DNA of 64,000 bases from Pseudarthrobacter sulfonivorans (GCF_014712225.1 NZ_JACXBW010000002.1:62001-126000), one strand, 5' to 3'; positions 1-9,201 are shown, counted from the first letter of the stretch. Made by a program: numbers and translations. The notes: generated by a model not told the origin, from the letters alone.

Positions 1-537
1 AGTTTCGGTCCCAAAGTCCAACTCTTCCCGTAGCTGCCAGATGCCGTCAGCATCGTGCTCGTAGAGTCCCATGCTAACCACAGGGAAGGTGGCCTTGTAG
101 CTTTCGAGCACCGTTTCGGCCTCATCGAGGCTCTCCGGGGCAACATCGTGGGCGATGGTGACATGGGGGTGGTAGGAGAACGGCAGTTCCCGTTGGAGTG
201 GACCGGTTTGGAGTTTCTCGTGCAGGTCCACGCAGGCGTCGAAGCCCTCTTCAACCTTGATGTAGACCACCGGGGAGACTGGCCGGAAGGTCCCCGTGCC
301 GGAGATGGTCACCATGAACGGGGCCTGGTTGCGCGCCACCTCGTGGACGTGGGCGCGGGTGGCTTCCCAGTCGTCGGTGGGGGTGGTGGTGACCAGCGTG
401 ATGTGGGCAGGGACCACCCCGGCCATCGGATCACCGAACGAAGCCCGCCACCGCTGCAGTTCCGCCGCGATGGCAGGCGGGAACCCCAGAATGACACCGA
501 CGCTCATTCCTTCGCTGACAGTCCTCGCGGCCCGCAT
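1..537 (-). CDS. 2'-5' RNA ligase-like 2H phosphodiesterase, C-terminus cut by window edge
   Basis: The visible 179 codons are open to the left border, so the C-terminus is missing. Two HxT motifs mark the 2H phosphoesterase fold: HITLV at residues 45-49 and HVTIA at 125-129, each in the usual strand context. Family members act on 2',5' or cyclic phosphates of RNA or nucleotides; the substrate here cannot be told. The ATG at 537 lies 4 nt beyond the trpS stop, and a GGAG stands about 10 nt upstream of it. A second ATG at codon 11 has an AAGGA placed too close to serve it. The gene is probably co-transcribed with trpS. The family call is fairly secure, the function is not. Confidence 0.75.
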   Translation of the reverse strand, partial: MRAARTVSEGMSVGVILGFPPAIAAELQRWRASFGDPMAGVVPAHITLVTTTPTDDWEATRAHVHEVARNQAPFMVTISGTGTFRPVSPVVYIKVEEGFDACVDLHEKLQTGPLQRELPFSYHPHVTIAHDVAPESLDEAETVLESYKATFPVVSMGLYEHDADGIWQLREELDFGTET

Positions 538-541
538 CGCT

Positions 542-1582
542 CTAACGGACTCCGGCAAGGCGCAGCGAGGGCAGGAAACCCATCCGCTCGTAGACCTGGC
601 TGAGCGTCACCGAGGCGATCTCGCGGGCACGTTCTGCGCCCCGGGCCAGCAGCCGGTCCAGCTCGGCCGGATCCGCCATCAGCTCGTTGGTGCGGTTCCG
701 CAACGGCGTGATGAAGTCCACCATCACCTCGGCGAGGTCCACCTTCAGGTGGCCATACATCTTGCCCTGGTATTCGGCCTCGAGCTCCGCCACCGACTTG
801 CCGGTCAGGGAGGAGTAGATGGTCAGCAGGTTGGAGACGCCCGGCTTCTGTTCGAGATCAAAGCGGATCTCCGTCCCGGTATCCGTCACCGCCGACTTGA
901 TGCGCTTGGCAGCGATCTTGGGGTCCTCCAGGAGCTGGATGGAGCCGTTGGGCGATTCCCCCGTTTTCGACATCTTGGCGGTGGGGTTCTGCAGGTCGTA
1001 GATCTTCGCGCTTTCCTTGAGGATGGTGGCCTCGGGCACGGTGAAGGTCTCGCCGAAGCGGGTGTTGAACCGCTGGGCCAGGTTCCGGGTCAGCTCCAGG
1101 TGCTGGCGCTGGTCCTCACCCACCGGCACCAGGTCGGTCTGGTACAACAGGATATCGGCGGCCATCAGGGTGGGGTACGCGAACAGTCCCAGTGTGGCGG
1201 CGTCGGCGCCGGCCTTCTGGGTCTTGTCCTTGAACTGGGTCATGCGGGAGGCTTCGCCGAACCCCGTGATGCAGTTCAGCGCCCACGCCAGCTGCGCATG
1301 CTCCGGGACGTGGGACTGGACGAAGAAAATGCTTTTGTCCGGGTCAATGCCCGCGGCGATGTACTGCGCCGCCACCACACGGGTGCGGTTGCTCAGTTCC
1401 GCCGGGTCGAAGTCCACGGTGATGGCGTGGAGGTCGGGGATGAAGAAGACGGCGTCGTAGGCGGACTGCATGTCCACCCAGTTGCGGACCGCGCCGATGT
1501 AGTTGCCCAGGTGCAGGGAGTCCGCTGTGGGCTTGGCGCCGGACAGGATGCGCTTGCGGCCGTGTGAGGGTGAGCTGGTCAT
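542..1582 (-). CDS. trpS: Tryptophanyl-tRNA synthetase
   Basis: Class I aminoacyl-tRNA synthetase that charges tRNA-Trp in the cytoplasm. The 346-residue length is normal for bacterial TrpS. The HIGH-equivalent HLGN sits near residue 24, after the family motif SGAKPTAD, and the KMSKS loop appears as KMSKTGES near residue 203. The segment [17 protein letters not shown] is typical of the tryptophan pocket region. The start is ATG, with an AAGG about 9 nt upstream. The 2H phosphodiesterase gene follows after 4 nt on the same strand. Confidence 0.97.
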   Translation of the reverse strand: MTSSPSHGRKRILSGAKPTADSLHLGNYIGAVRNWVDMQSAYDAVFFIPDLHAITVDFDPAELSNRTRVVAAQYIAAGIDPDKSIFFVQSHVPEHAQLAWALNCITGFGEASRMTQFKDKTQKAGADAATLGLFAYPTLMAADILLYQTDLVPVGEDQRQHLELTRNLAQRFNTRFGETFTVPEATILKESAKIYDLQNPTAKMSKTGESPNGSIQLLEDPKIAAKRIKSAVTDTGTEIRFDLEQKPGVSNLLTIYSSLTGKSVAELEAEYQGKMYGHLKVDLAEVMVDFITPLRNRTNELMADPAELDRLLARGAERAREIASVTLSQVYERMGFLPSLRLAGVR

Positions 1583-1600
1583 TCGTTCGAACCTTAAGAT

Positions 1601-2434
1601 TTAGAGCCGGTAGTCCACTACCAGCGGGGCATGGTCAGAGAAGCGCGTGTCCCACGAGGGCGCCCGGTCCACAACTGCCGAGAACGCGGCAGCGGCGAGG
1701 TCCGGGGTGGCCAGGTGGTAATCAATGCGCCAGCCGGTGTCGTTGTCGAACGCCTGGCCACGCTGTGACCACCAGGTGTAGGGGCCGTCCACGTCGCCTG
1801 CCAGGCCCCGGTGGACATCCTTCCAACCGATGTCCTCGCCGAAGAAGCGGTCAAAATAGGCGCGTTCGTCCGGCAGGAAGCCTGCCTTCTTGACGTTGCC
1901 CTTCCAGTTCCTGATGTCCCGTTCGGTGTGGCCAACGTTGAGGTCGCCAACCACCAGGGCGTGATCGCTGTGCTTGGTGAGCTCCGGCAGGCGGGTGCTC
2001 ATGACATCCAGGAACCGGTACTTGTCCACCTGCTTGGGGGTTCCGACTTCGCCGGAGTGCACGTAGGCGCTGGCAACGGTCAGCTGGACGGGTTCTCCGC
2101 TGGCGTCCGTCAGCCGGAAATCGGCTTCCACCCAGCGGCCGGCGGTGGCGAAATAGTCATCGCCGATGCCGTTGCGGGTGTACAGGGGTTCTTCGCGGGA
2201 CGCAATGGCGACGCCGGCGCGGCCTTTGGCTTCCGCCTCGGCGTGCAGGATGTGCCAGCCGTCGCCGAGCAACTGGCGGACAATCGCGTCAGGTGCCCGG
2301 ACCTCCTGGAGGCAGAGAATGTCCACGTCGCGAGGCTCCAGCCAGGCCGCCATGCCGTTCTTATAGGCAGCCCGGAGGCCGTTGACGTTGACTGATGCGA
2401 TGCGAAGGTGATCCTTCTTCAATGCCGAACTCAC
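1601..2434 (-). CDS. xthA: Exodeoxyribonuclease III
   Basis: Base-excision-repair AP endonuclease and 3'-5' exonuclease of the EEP superfamily. Family motifs appear in order: N-terminal IASVNVNGLRAA, catalytic Glu in LCLQEVRAP, GDLNVGHTERDI, and the C-terminal SDHAPLVVDY with the Asp-His pair. The length of about 277 residues is normal. The frame is open to a GTG at 2443, but I prefer the GTG at 2434: a TAGAGT box ends exactly 7 nt before it, which fits a leaderless transcript, and no Shine-Dalgarno is visible. That box overlaps the stop codon of the preceding membrane protein gene. Confidence 0.93.
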   Translation of the reverse strand: MSSALKKDHLRIASVNVNGLRAAYKNGMAAWLEPRDVDILCLQEVRAPDAIVRQLLGDGWHILHAEAEAKGRAGVAIASREEPLYTRNGIGDDYFATAGRWVEADFRLTDASGEPVQLTVASAYVHSGEVGTPKQVDKYRFLDVMSTRLPELTKHSDHALVVGDLNVGHTERDIRNWKGNVKKAGFLPDERAYFDRFFGEDIGWKDVHRGLAGDVDGPYTWWSQRGQAFDNDTGWRIDYHLATPDLAAAAFSAVVDRAPSWDTRFSDHAPLVVDYRL

Positions 2435-2444
2435 CCGCACCACT

Positions 2445-3008
2445 CTAGTCGATGATGGTTCCGCTGACCGGGTCCCCGGTGCTCCCGGCGGAGCGGATCA
2501 TGTCCCGGGCGTTCGTTGCGGTGATTTCGATGGTCTCCAGCGCCCGGCGGATCGTGTCCTGGTCCGCGGCCTCCCCCTTGGCCCGTTCCTGCTCCACCAC
2601 CCGGATCTGCACCTGCACGATCTTGAAGGAGTGGTCCAGCTTGAGGTCCCGGACCTCGTCCGCCCCGGTCCGCTCGGACACCACCCGGGTGCCGCCGTGG
2701 TCAGCAGAGGCCGACGACGGTGCGCGGCCGGCGGCGCTGTTAAAGGCGTTCTGGGCTTCCGTCAGTTTGGCGCCAGCCTTTTTGGCGGCCTTCTGGATGC
2801 TGAACACCACAAAGGCTGCCAGCGCGAGCCAGAAGCCGGCGATGACCGCCACAACCCAGCCCACGACGTCGTTCTGGTTGGCGGCGAAAATCACGGCAAC
2901 CAGGAAGGCGATGATAAAAACCATCATCCCCGGGCCGCTGATCCGGAGCATGGAGAAGCCGCCCTTGGACCGGCCGGACGGAGAGTGAGGGTTACCCAGA
3001 GATCGCAT
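2445..3008 (-). CDS. Conserved membrane protein of unknown function
   Basis: 187 residues. A short basic N-terminus is followed by two adjacent membrane segments (about residues 28-46 and 50-70, rich in V, I, A and W). A charged cytoplasmic tail follows, rich in Ala, Glu and Arg and probably helical, containing the stretch VQVQIRVVEQERAKGEAADQ. No enzyme motif is seen. The ATG lies 6 nt after an ACAAT box with no Shine-Dalgarno. The gene runs in the same direction as xthA, whose promoter overlaps its stop codon. The function is unknown; it looks like a small actinobacterial inner-membrane protein. Confidence 0.7.
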   Translation of the reverse strand: MRSLGNPHSPSGRSKGGFSMLRISGPGMMVFIIAFLVAVIFAANQNDVVGWVVAVIAGFWLALAAFVVFSIQKAAKKAGAKLTEAQNAFNSAAGRAPSSASADHGGTRVVSERTGADEVRDLKLDHSFKIVQVQIRVVEQERAKGEAADQDTIRRALETIEITATNARDMIRSAGSTGDPVSGTIID

Positions 3009-3076
3009 GGGTCCATTGTCTCAAACGCCGCGGCACCCTTTGCGCACCTTCCACCCCCGGCGAACACCTCCCCTCC

Positions 3077-3142
3077 CCCAACTAAGTAGCAGCAGATGTC
3101 GTTTTGGGCGCTCAAAACGACATCTACTGCTACCCAGTTGGG
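3077..3142. repeat. 66-bp palindromic repeat, copy 1
   Basis: The ends are CCCAACT and AGTTGGG. The arms of about 29 nt are nearly perfectly complementary, with an 8-nt centre (GGGCGCTC). The stem carries GTCG paired with CGAC, where copies 2 and 3 have GCCG paired with CGGC. It lies immediately downstream of the ABC permease gene ending at 3149, so it could act as a transcript-end hairpin. Other copies are at 33817, 34872 and 55789. Confidence 0.9.
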
Positions 3143-3148
3143 CAGGGG

Positions 3149-3979
3149 CTACTTCAGGAACAGCTTCCGCAGCCGCACGGTGGTGAGCAGCATGCCCAGT
3201 GCGATCATCAGCAGGTAGTAGCCGACATGGATCGCGGTGGCCGGGGTAAACACGCCCACGCTGATCTGGCGCAGCAGCTCCACGCCGTGCCAGAGCGGCA
3301 TGGCCTGGATGAGCCACTGGATGTACTGCGGGTAGACGCTGAGCGGGTAGAAGGTGGCGCTGAAGAGGAACATCGGCAGCATGATGAAGTTGATCCAGTC
3401 CATCTGCTGGAAGGTCTTCAGGAAGCTGGTGATGCCCATCCCCAGGCTGGCGAATCCGAAGGCGATGAGTAAGGATGCCGGAATCATCAGGATGGCCCAG
3501 GGCGTGGTGATCAAACCCATCAGCCCCATCACCGCGGTGAACCCGGCGGCATACATCAGGCCGCGCAGGAGCGCCAGGAAGATCTCGCCAAGTGCCACGT
3601 CGAGCGGGCCCAGGGACGTGTACAGCATGCCCTGGTAGAGCTTGGCGAAATTCATCTTGAAGAACACGTTCCAGGTGGAGTCGTACACCGCACCGTTCAT
3701 GGCCGAGACGGCCAGCAGCGCCGGCGCGATGTAGGCGGCGTAGCTGATTTCCGTTCCGTCGGGCCCCTGTACGGCGCCCACAATGGCGCCCAGGCCCACG
3801 CCCATGGAGATCAGGAACAGCACAGGCTCAAAGAAGCCGGACAGCATGACCAGCCAGTTGGTGCTCCTGGTGGCCATCAGCCCGCGCGAGATCACGGCTT
3901 GGGCGTTGCGGGAATACAGCGGCCCGAACCTCCTGTTCCGCGCCTCCTCCGTGACGCTGTGGCCGGTGACGGTGCTCAT
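3149..3979 (-). CDS. ABC-2 type exporter permease (second permease)
   Basis: 276 residues with about six hydrophobic segments after a 35-residue cytoplasmic N-terminus. It has the layout of the ABC-2 (NodJ/DrrB-like) permease family and resembles the adjacent permease in its C-terminal half, where both contain an FxxxFFPL- or FYPL-like stretch and a conserved WHGVELLR or WHGTELGR motif. Its start overlaps the stop of the upstream permease gene by 4 nt. It forms the last gene of an ATPase-permease-permease operon; the substrate is not evident. A 66-bp palindrome follows. Confidence 0.88.
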   Translation of the reverse strand: MSTVTGHSVTEEARNRRFGPLYSRNAQAVISRGLMATRSTNWLVMLSGFFEPVLFLISMGVGLGAIVGAVQGPDGTEISYAAYIAPALLAVSAMNGAVYDSTWNVFFKMNFAKLYQGMLYTSLGPLDVALGEIFLALLRGLMYAAGFTAVMGLMGLITTPWAILMIPASLLIAFGFASLGMGITSFLKTFQQMDWINFIMLPMFLFSATFYPLSVYPQYIQWLIQAMPLWHGVELLRQISVGVFTPATAIHVGYYLLMIALGMLLTTVRLRKLFLK

Positions 3980-4800
3980 TGGCCCAGCCTCCGGATGAAC
4001 TGGCGCTTCGTGAGGACCCAGCCGAGTACCGTGAGGGCCACGAGCACCACAATGTGCACCAGGGTGAGGACCGGCGGTTCCTGGTAGCCGTAGCTGAAGA
4101 CCCGGCCCAGTTCGGTGCCGTGCCAGATGGGTGAGATCCAGCCGATCCAGCGGACGGCCAGGGGCAGCGTGTCCAGCGGGAAGAACGTTCCGGAGAAGAG
4201 GAAGAGCGGCATCACGATGAAGCGCATCACCAGCGCGAACTGGCCCTTCTCATCCTTGATCGACGCCGAGTAGGCCATCAGCGGCAGGCCGAAGGCCAGC
4301 CCGGCGAGAGTGGCCACCGCGATGCCCACCCAGCCCCAGCCGGACGGCGAGGCGCCGAACCATGCCACGGCCGCGAAGTAGACGGCGGACTGCAGCAGCA
4401 GGCGGAGCGTCACAGCGATGATCTGCCCGGCGGCAATCTGTTGCGGGGTGAGCGGGGACGCGTGCGGCCCGTAATAGGTCCGGCGCCATTTGAACCCGTC
4501 CATCACGGGGAAGGTGAACTCGTTGGCAGCGGACATGACCGCGGCTGAAACCAGCAACGCCGGCGCAATGAAGGCCAGATAGCTGACCCCGCCGAAGGCT
4601 CCCGCATCCTCCGCGTCCACCAGCGCGGCCAGCCCCACACCCATGGCAAAGAGGTAGGCCACGGGTTGACCCACGCTGTACATGAGGATTGACCAGCCGT
4701 AGCCCTTCATGACGCGGAGGACCTGTTCGGCGTAGTAGAACGCACCCCAGCGGCGCGCCCTCGCCGCGGAGACCTCCGGTGCGTGAGCCCGCTCAGTCAA
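3976..4800 (-). CDS. ABC-2 type exporter permease (first permease)
   Basis: 274 residues, about six membrane segments, ABC-2 fold. The motif WHGTELGRVFSYG near residue 220 matches the WHGVELLR of the next permease, so the two probably form a heterodimeric channel for the ATPase encoded just upstream. The gene overlaps the ATPase gene by 8 nt and the second permease by 4 nt, which suggests translational coupling. The family includes NodJ and daunorubicin exporters (DrrB); the substrate is unknown. Confidence 0.88.
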   Translation of the reverse strand: MTERAHAPEVSAARARRWGAFYYAEQVLRVMKGYGWSILMYSVGQPVAYLFAMGVGLAALVDAEDAGAFGGVSYLAFIAPALLVSAAVMSAANEFTFPVMDGFKWRRTYYGPHASPLTPQQIAAGQIIAVTLRLLLQSAVYFAAVAWFGASPSGWGWVGIAVATLAGLAFGLPLMAYSASIKDEKGQFALVMRFIVMPLFLFSGTFFPLDTLPLAVRWIGWISPIWHGTELGRVFSYGYQEPPVLTLVHIVVLVALTVLGWVLTKRQFIRRLGQ

Positions 4801-5770
4801 CCAGGCTCCGGCCGGTAAGGCGCAGGAACACGTCCTCCAAAGACGACCGGCGCACCAAGGATGTCACCGGCCGGAGGCCACGGGAGGAAACCTGCTCAAG
4901 GGCGGCCTCGCCGTCGTGCGCGTAAATCAGCACCCGGTCCGGGAGTGCCTCGAGGCGTTCGCCGATCCCCTGGAGCTCCGGGCCGATGATGGCGTTTCGT
5001 TCGGAGCCGAACCGCAGCTCGAGCACTTCCCTGGTGGAGTGCTCGCGGATGAGCTGGGCGGGTGATCCCTCGGCCATGATCCTGCCCTTGTCCACCACGA
5101 TCAGCCGATCGCACAGCTGCTCGGCTTCATCCATGTAGTGCGTGGTCAGGATCAGCGTGACGCCCTGCTCCTTGAGGCGGAACAGGCGGTCCCACAGGGT
5201 GTGCCGGGCCTGCGGGTCCAACCCGGTGGTGGGTTCGTCCAGCAGCAGGATGCGCGGTTCGTTGATGAGCGACCGCGCAATGGTCAGGCGCCGTTTCATG
5301 CCGCCGGACAGCGCGTCCACCTTGGACTTGGCCTTGTCCGTGAGCTGGGCGAACTCCAGCAGCTCGTCGGCCTTCGGCCGGAGATAGCTCATGGGCAGGC
5401 CGAAGTAACGGCCATAGACCAGCAGGTTGTCGCGGACCCTGAGCTCCTCGTCCAGGTTGTCCTGCTGCGGCACCACGCCCAGGAGCGCGCGGACTTCCGG
5501 CCCATGGCTGTCCGGGTCCAAACCCATGATGCTGAGTTTCCCGGACGTGCGCTGCGTGACCGCGCCGATCATCTTCATGGTGGTGGATTTGCCGGCCCCG
5601 TTCGGGCCGAGCAGGCCGAAGGACTCCCCTGCCGGCACGCTGAACGAAATCCCGTCGACGGCGGCGACGTCGCCGTAGGTCTTGCGCAGGTCCTCCGCGG
5701 CGATGACCGTTGCCTGCCGGGCGGGGAGGCCGTCGGAAGGTGTGGAGGACACGATGGCTTTGTTGCGCAC
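4793..5770 (-). CDS. ABC exporter ATP-binding protein, NodI/DrrA type
   Basis: 325 residues. Walker A GPNGAGKST at about residues 54-62, signature LSGGMKRR near 154, Walker B ILLLDEPTTGLDP near 174, and the switch His in LTTHYMDEAEQLCDR. The 'MDEAEQLCDRL' context and C-terminal extension are typical of NodI/DrrA-like exporters. The GTG start lies 7 nt after a TAGTCT box, suggesting a leaderless mRNA. It leads a three-gene operon with two ABC-2 permeases. A NarL-type two-component system and a SHOCT protein lie upstream on the same strand and could control it, but that link is inference. Confidence 0.93.
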   Translation of the reverse strand: MRNKAIVSSTPSDGLPARQATVIAAEDLRKTYGDVAAVDGISFSVPAGESFGLLGPNGAGKSTTMKMIGAVTQRTSGKLSIMGLDPDSHGPEVRALLGVVPQQDNLDEELRVRDNLLVYGRYFGLPMSYLRPKADELLEFAQLTDKAKSKVDALSGGMKRRLTIARSLINEPRILLLDEPTTGLDPQARHTLWDRLFRLKEQGVTLILTTHYMDEAEQLCDRLIVVDKGRIMAEGSPAQLIREHSTREVLELRFGSERNAIIGPELQGIGERLEALPDRVLIYAHDGEAALEQVSSRGLRPVTSLVRRSSLEDVFLRLTGRSLVD

Positions 5771-5894
5771 CCTCCGCAGACTAGTCCGTCGTCGGATTCT
5801 GCGCCATCATTCCCGGCCGCACGCCCCGAAGCCGTGTGGTTCCGCGGCCCAGGGGTTTTTCCAGCCGAATGGTGGCGAAGAATCCGTCGGGCTG

Positions 5895-5933
5895 CTTGTC
5901 ACCGCTGCTTGTCACCGCTGACTGTCACCGCTG
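5895..5933. repeat. 13-bp tandem repeat (x3) spanning the SHOCT gene stop
   Basis: Read on the minus strand, three consecutive 13-bp units of the form CAGCGGTGACA(GT/AG) lie at 5921-5933, 5908-5920 and 5895-5907. The stop codon of the SHOCT gene (5912-5914) is in the second unit. Because 13 is not a multiple of three, the repeat shifts frame, which creates the TGA. Confidence 0.85.
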
Positions 5934-6214
5934 CGCAGGACCTCAAGGCGCTGGCGGAACTCGGTTTCGTCGATCTCGCCGCGCGCGTACCGCTCCCGCA
6001 CCACGCTTTCGGCTCCCTGGGTGGCAGTCCATTGGTGGTTCCGCCGCCAGGTCCGGCGGGCCACAAATATGAGCAGTCCGATGACCAGGAGCCAGAACAG
6101 CGGGAACAGCAGGAACCACGGCGAAAAACCGCCGTGCCACGGGCCATACACCACGGTGTCCGCCGGGACCTGTACGGCCGCGGTGGCCATCACACTGGTA
6201 AAGGAAGTCAACAT
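5912..6214 (-). CDS. Small membrane protein with C-terminal SHOCT domain
   Basis: 100 residues. One strong membrane segment (about residues 31-52, FSPWFLLFPLFWLLVIGLL), then a basic RRTWRRN anchor, then a short C-terminal SHOCT-like helix pair containing YARGEIDETEFRQRLEVL. SHOCT domains are short oligomerisation modules in bacterial membrane proteins; no enzymatic role is expected. The ATG has a GGAG 8 nt upstream. A small hairpin (GGAGCCG/CGGCTCC, 6238-6256) lies in the leader. The gene lies between the two-component system and the ABC exporter operon on the same strand. The last codons fall in a 13-bp tandem repeat. Confidence 0.8.
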   Translation of the reverse strand: MLTSFTSVMATAAVQVPADTVVYGPWHGGFSPWFLLFPLFWLLVIGLLIFVARRTWRRNHQWTATQGAESVVRERYARGEIDETEFRQRLEVLRSGDSQR

Positions 6215-6363
6215 CTCGATACTCCAGACTCTTCGTCGGAGCCGTCCTTCGGCTCCTTATCGAGTCTCGCTTCGCCGCCCCCGGAATGCGTCCGACGGCG
6301 GGAGTCACCTGGGTTGGGTTCCGTACTCCCCCGGGAGACCGGCGGATGCGCCGGAGGCGGCTT

Positions 6364-7029
6364 TCAGCCCGCCCAGCCCGGCCGCACCAGGCCGGACTCG
6401 TACGCCAGCACCACCAGCTGCACGCGGTCCCTGACCATCAGTTTGGTCATGATCCGCGATACGTGGGTTTTGGCGGTCAGCGGCGTGATGAAAAGGCGGT
6501 CCGCTATTTCGGCGTTGTTCAGGCCCTCGCCCACCAGTTGCAGCACTTCCCGTTCCCGCCCGGTGATGCCGTCCAGCACGGCGGGCCGCTCGGCCGCCCG
6601 TGAATGAACTGCCAGCTGGGCCATGATCCGCCGGGTGACGGACGGGGACAGGAGGGCGTCGCCGTCGTGCACCACACGGACGGCGCGCAGCAACTCGGCC
6701 GGCTCGGTGTCCTTGACCAGGAACCCGGCGGCGCCCGCCCGGACGGCCTCGGCAATGTATTCATCGAGCTCAAAAGTGGTGAGGATGACCACCCGCGTCC
6801 CCGCCAGCGAGGGATTGGCCAGGATCTGCCGTGTTGCCGCGAGGCCGTCGCCACCGGGCATGCGGATGTCCATCAGGACCACGTCCGGCCGGTGCTGCCC
6901 GGCGAGGCGAACGGCATCCTGGCCAGTGCCGCATTCGGCCACGACCTCCATGTCCGGTTCGGCGTCCAGCAGGGCCCGGAAGCCGGCGCGGATGAGTGTC
7001 TGGTCGTCGGCCAGCAGGACGTTGATCAT
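6364..7029 (-). CDS. NarL/LuxR-family response regulator
   Basis: 221 residues. The N-terminal receiver domain has the acidic pair in LLADDQ, the phospho-acceptor Asp in VVLMDIRMPGGDG (about residue 54), and the conserved Thr and Lys in LTTF and LVKD. The C-terminal LuxR helix-turn-helix has ITGREREVLQLVGEGLNNAE (about residues 155-174). The start overlaps the stop of the kinase gene by 4 nt, so the pair is a standard operon. Targets are unknown; the ABC exporter operon downstream is a candidate. Confidence 0.95.
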   Translation of the reverse strand: MINVLLADDQTLIRAGFRALLDAEPDMEVVAECGTGQDAVRLAGQHRPDVVLMDIRMPGGDGLAATRQILANPSLAGTRVVILTTFELDEYIAEAVRAGAAGFLVKDTEPAELLRAVRVVHDGDALLSPSVTRRIMAQLAVHSRAAERPAVLDGITGREREVLQLVGEGLNNAEIADRLFITPLTAKTHVSRIMTKLMVRDRVQLVVLAYESGLVRPGWAG

Positions 7030-8174
7030 ACCGGTCCGCCGTTACCCCCGGCAGGGAGCGGGAAAACCGCGCGGACCCGCCAGCCCGCCCCGGCCGCACG
7101 CCCCGCTTCCAGCCTGCCCAGTTCCAGCCTGCCGCCCAACGCCGCCGCCCTCTCCCGCATCCCCGTGATGCCGTTGCCTTCCGGCACTCCGGCTGCGCCC
7201 GCACCGTCGTCGTCGATTGTCACTGACAGTTCCCCCTCCCCTAAGCGGATCACGACGGCGGCTGTCACCGCCCCGGAATGCCTCACCACATTCGTCAGCG
7301 CCTCCTGCACAATCCTGTACGCGGCCTCCTGGAGCTGGGGCGGCGCTTCCTCCGCGGCGGGGTCTATATCCAGGCGGACGTCCGGCCCTGCCCGGCGGGC
7401 GTTATCGGCCAGGGCCGGCATGCGGGAAATGGTGGGCCGCTGGGTAGGGCTGAGTGGAACATCCTCCCGGAGGACGCCGAGCAGCTGGCGGACCTCCGCC
7501 AGCGACTCCTTGCTCGCGGCTTTGATGGTTTCCAGGGCAGGCCGGAACTGCCCTGGGTCCTTCTCCCCCAGGTGCAGCGCGACAGAAGCCCGGACGTTGA
7601 TCAGGGACAGCGAATGCGCCACCACGTCATGGATATCCCGGGCAAGGCCCAGCCGGTATTCGTCACGGGCAGCCTGTTCGGCGGCCTCACGCTGGCGGTG
7701 CCGTTCGGCCACCCGCTCACTTCGCAGACGGATGCCCTCACCGAACAGGACCAGGATGGCGAGCCAGGCGGCACCGGCGAAGGCCCGCAGCAGGCTGGCT
7801 TCATCGCCACTCAGGACCGCACCCAGCGTCACGGCACCAGCGCCCAGGCCAACAACTGTCCAGGCGAGTATCCGCTGTCCCGCCGATGCAGTGAGGACCA
7901 GGGCGACGGCGAAGGACAGGACCACCGGGCCCCACGCGTAGCCAAGGGCCAGGTACACCGCGGCGGCCGCCAGCGCGACCGGAAGCATTACCAGCGGCGC
8001 ACGCCGGCGGAGGGTCAGGGAGGCCGGTCCCAGCAGCAGCAAGGCGAAGGCGAGGAGATCCAGGGGCCGGTGGTCCGGCTGACGGGCCGACGCAAAGACG
8101 GTGCCCACCACCTGGATCATGGCCACCAACACCACAATGACGGCGGTGGGTGGCCCCCGGAAACGGCGCTGCAT
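7026..8174 (-). CDS. Sensor histidine kinase of the NarX/DesK (HisKA_3) type
   Basis: 382 residues. The N-terminal third has four to five membrane segments with almost no extracellular loop. The HisKA_3 dimerisation helix carries the phospho-acceptor His in LARDIHDVVAHSLSLI (about residue 178). The HATPase domain has the N-box VQEALTNVVRHSG and the G-box GNGITGMRERAAALGG. The ATG is 6 nt after a TAAGCT box, so translation is probably leaderless. It is paired with the response regulator that overlaps it. The signal cannot be read from the sequence; the short loops suggest a membrane or envelope cue. Confidence 0.93.
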   Translation of the reverse strand: MQRRFRGPPTAVIVVLVAMIQVVGTVFASARQPDHRPLDLLAFALLLLGPASLTLRRRAPLVMLPVALAAAAVYLALGYAWGPVVLSFAVALVLTASAGQRILAWTVVGLGAGAVTLGAVLSGDEASLLRAFAGAAWLAILVLFGEGIRLRSERVAERHRQREAAEQAARDEYRLGLARDIHDVVAHSLSLINVRASVALHLGEKDPGQFRPALETIKAASKESLAEVRQLLGVLREDVPLSPTQRPTISRMPALADNARRAGPDVRLDIDPAAEEAPPQLQEAAYRIVQEALTNVVRHSGAVTAAVVIRLGEGELSVTIDDDGAGAAGVPEGNGITGMRERAAALGGRLELGRLEAGRAAGAGWRVRAVFPLPAGGNGGPV

Positions 8175-8220
8175 GCTCCGAGCTTATGCCCCCGGCTGAG
8201 GAACGTCGTCTGCCTGACGA

Positions 8221-8258
8221 CGTAGGGCGCCTACTCCTGGTGGAGTAGGCGCCCTACG
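8221..8258. terminator. Strong hairpin downstream of folD
   Basis: A 17-bp perfect stem (8221-8237 with 8242-8258) around a TGGT loop, containing TAGGGCGCCTACTCC. It sits between the folD stop (8275) and the start of the kinase gene (8174), both on the minus strand. No U-run follows, so it may be a hairpin terminator without a tail or an RNA 3' stabiliser. Confidence 0.75.
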
Positions 8259-8274
8259 GTGTACGCAACGGAGA

Positions 8275-9198
8275 TCAGGCGATGCCCGGGCCGTCTTTCT
8301 GGGCCAATTGGCGTTCCGCGGCCTCGACCACGTTGGTCATCAGCAGCGCCACAGTCATGGGACCGACGCCGCCCGGGTTCGGCGAAATCCAGCCGGCCAC
8401 CTCGGCGGCAGCAGGTTCGATGTCGCCGTGGACCTTGCTCTTGCCCGTCTCAGAATCGGTTTCACGCGTGACACCAACGTCGAGCAGGGCAGCACCCGGC
8501 TTGACGTCCGCGGCCTTGACGATGTGCTTGACACCCGCGGCGCCCACAATGACGTCCGCCTGCCGCAGCAGCTCGGAAAGGTTCTTGGTACCCGTGTGCG
8601 TCAGCGTTACGGTGGCGTTCACGGACCGGCGGGTGAGCAGCAGGCCGATGGTCCGGCCGACCGTGACACCGCGCCCGACCACCACGACGTGCTTGCCGGC
8701 GAGGCTGTAGCCATTGCGTTCCAGGAGCTCGATGACGCCGCGGGGCGTGCACGGCAACGGCGAGGTGATCTCGCCGCTGACGTTGAGAACCAGCCGGCCA
8801 AGGTTGGTCGGGTGCAGGCCGTCGGCATCCTTGGCGGGGTCAATCCGCTCCAGGATGGCGTCCGTATCCAGATGCTTGGGCAGCGGCAGCTGCACAATGT
8901 ATCCGTGGCAGGCAGGGTCCGCATTGAGTTCGTCAATGAGCGCCTCAACCTGGGCCTGGGTGGCATCCGCGGGCAGCTCACGCTGGATCGAGTTCATCCC
9001 GATCGCCACGGATTGCTTGTGCTTCATGGACACGTACAGCTGGGAAGCCGGGTCCGCGCCCACAAGCACGGTAGCTATGCCGGGAGTAACGCCACGGGCA
9101 TTCAGTACGGCGACACGCTCGGCGAGCTCGGACTTGATGGCGGCGGCGGCCGCCTTGCCGTCAAGGATCTTGGCGGTCTCAGTCGCTTTTGCAGTCAC
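8275..9198 (-). CDS. folD: Bifunctional methylenetetrahydrofolate dehydrogenase/cyclohydrolase
   Basis: Interconverts 5,10-methylene-THF and 10-formyl-THF with NADP. The 307-residue length fits FolD. The catalytic YxxxK appears as YVSMK near residue 61, followed by the FolD segments [11 protein letters not shown] and [13 protein letters not shown], and the dinucleotide-binding motif [12 protein letters not shown] near residue 175. The GTG start is 3 nt beyond the glyA stop, so glyA-folD form an operon. The product feeds formyl-THF to the purine enzymes encoded elsewhere in this window. Confidence 0.96.
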   Translation of the reverse strand: MTAKATETAKILDGKAAAAAIKSELAERVAVLNARGVTPGIATVLVGADPASQLYVSMKHKQSVAIGMNSIQRELPADATQAQVEALIDELNADPACHGYIVQLPLPKHLDTDAILERIDPAKDADGLHPTNLGRLVLNVSGEITSPLPCTPRGVIELLERNGYSLAGKHVVVVGRGVTVGRTIGLLLTRRSVNATVTLTHTGTKNLSELLRQADVIVGAAGVKHIVKAADVKPGAALLDVGVTRETDSETGKSKVHGDIEPAAAEVAGWISPNPGGVGPMTVALLMTNVVEAAERQLAQKDGPGIA

Positions 9199-9201
9199 GG
9201 A

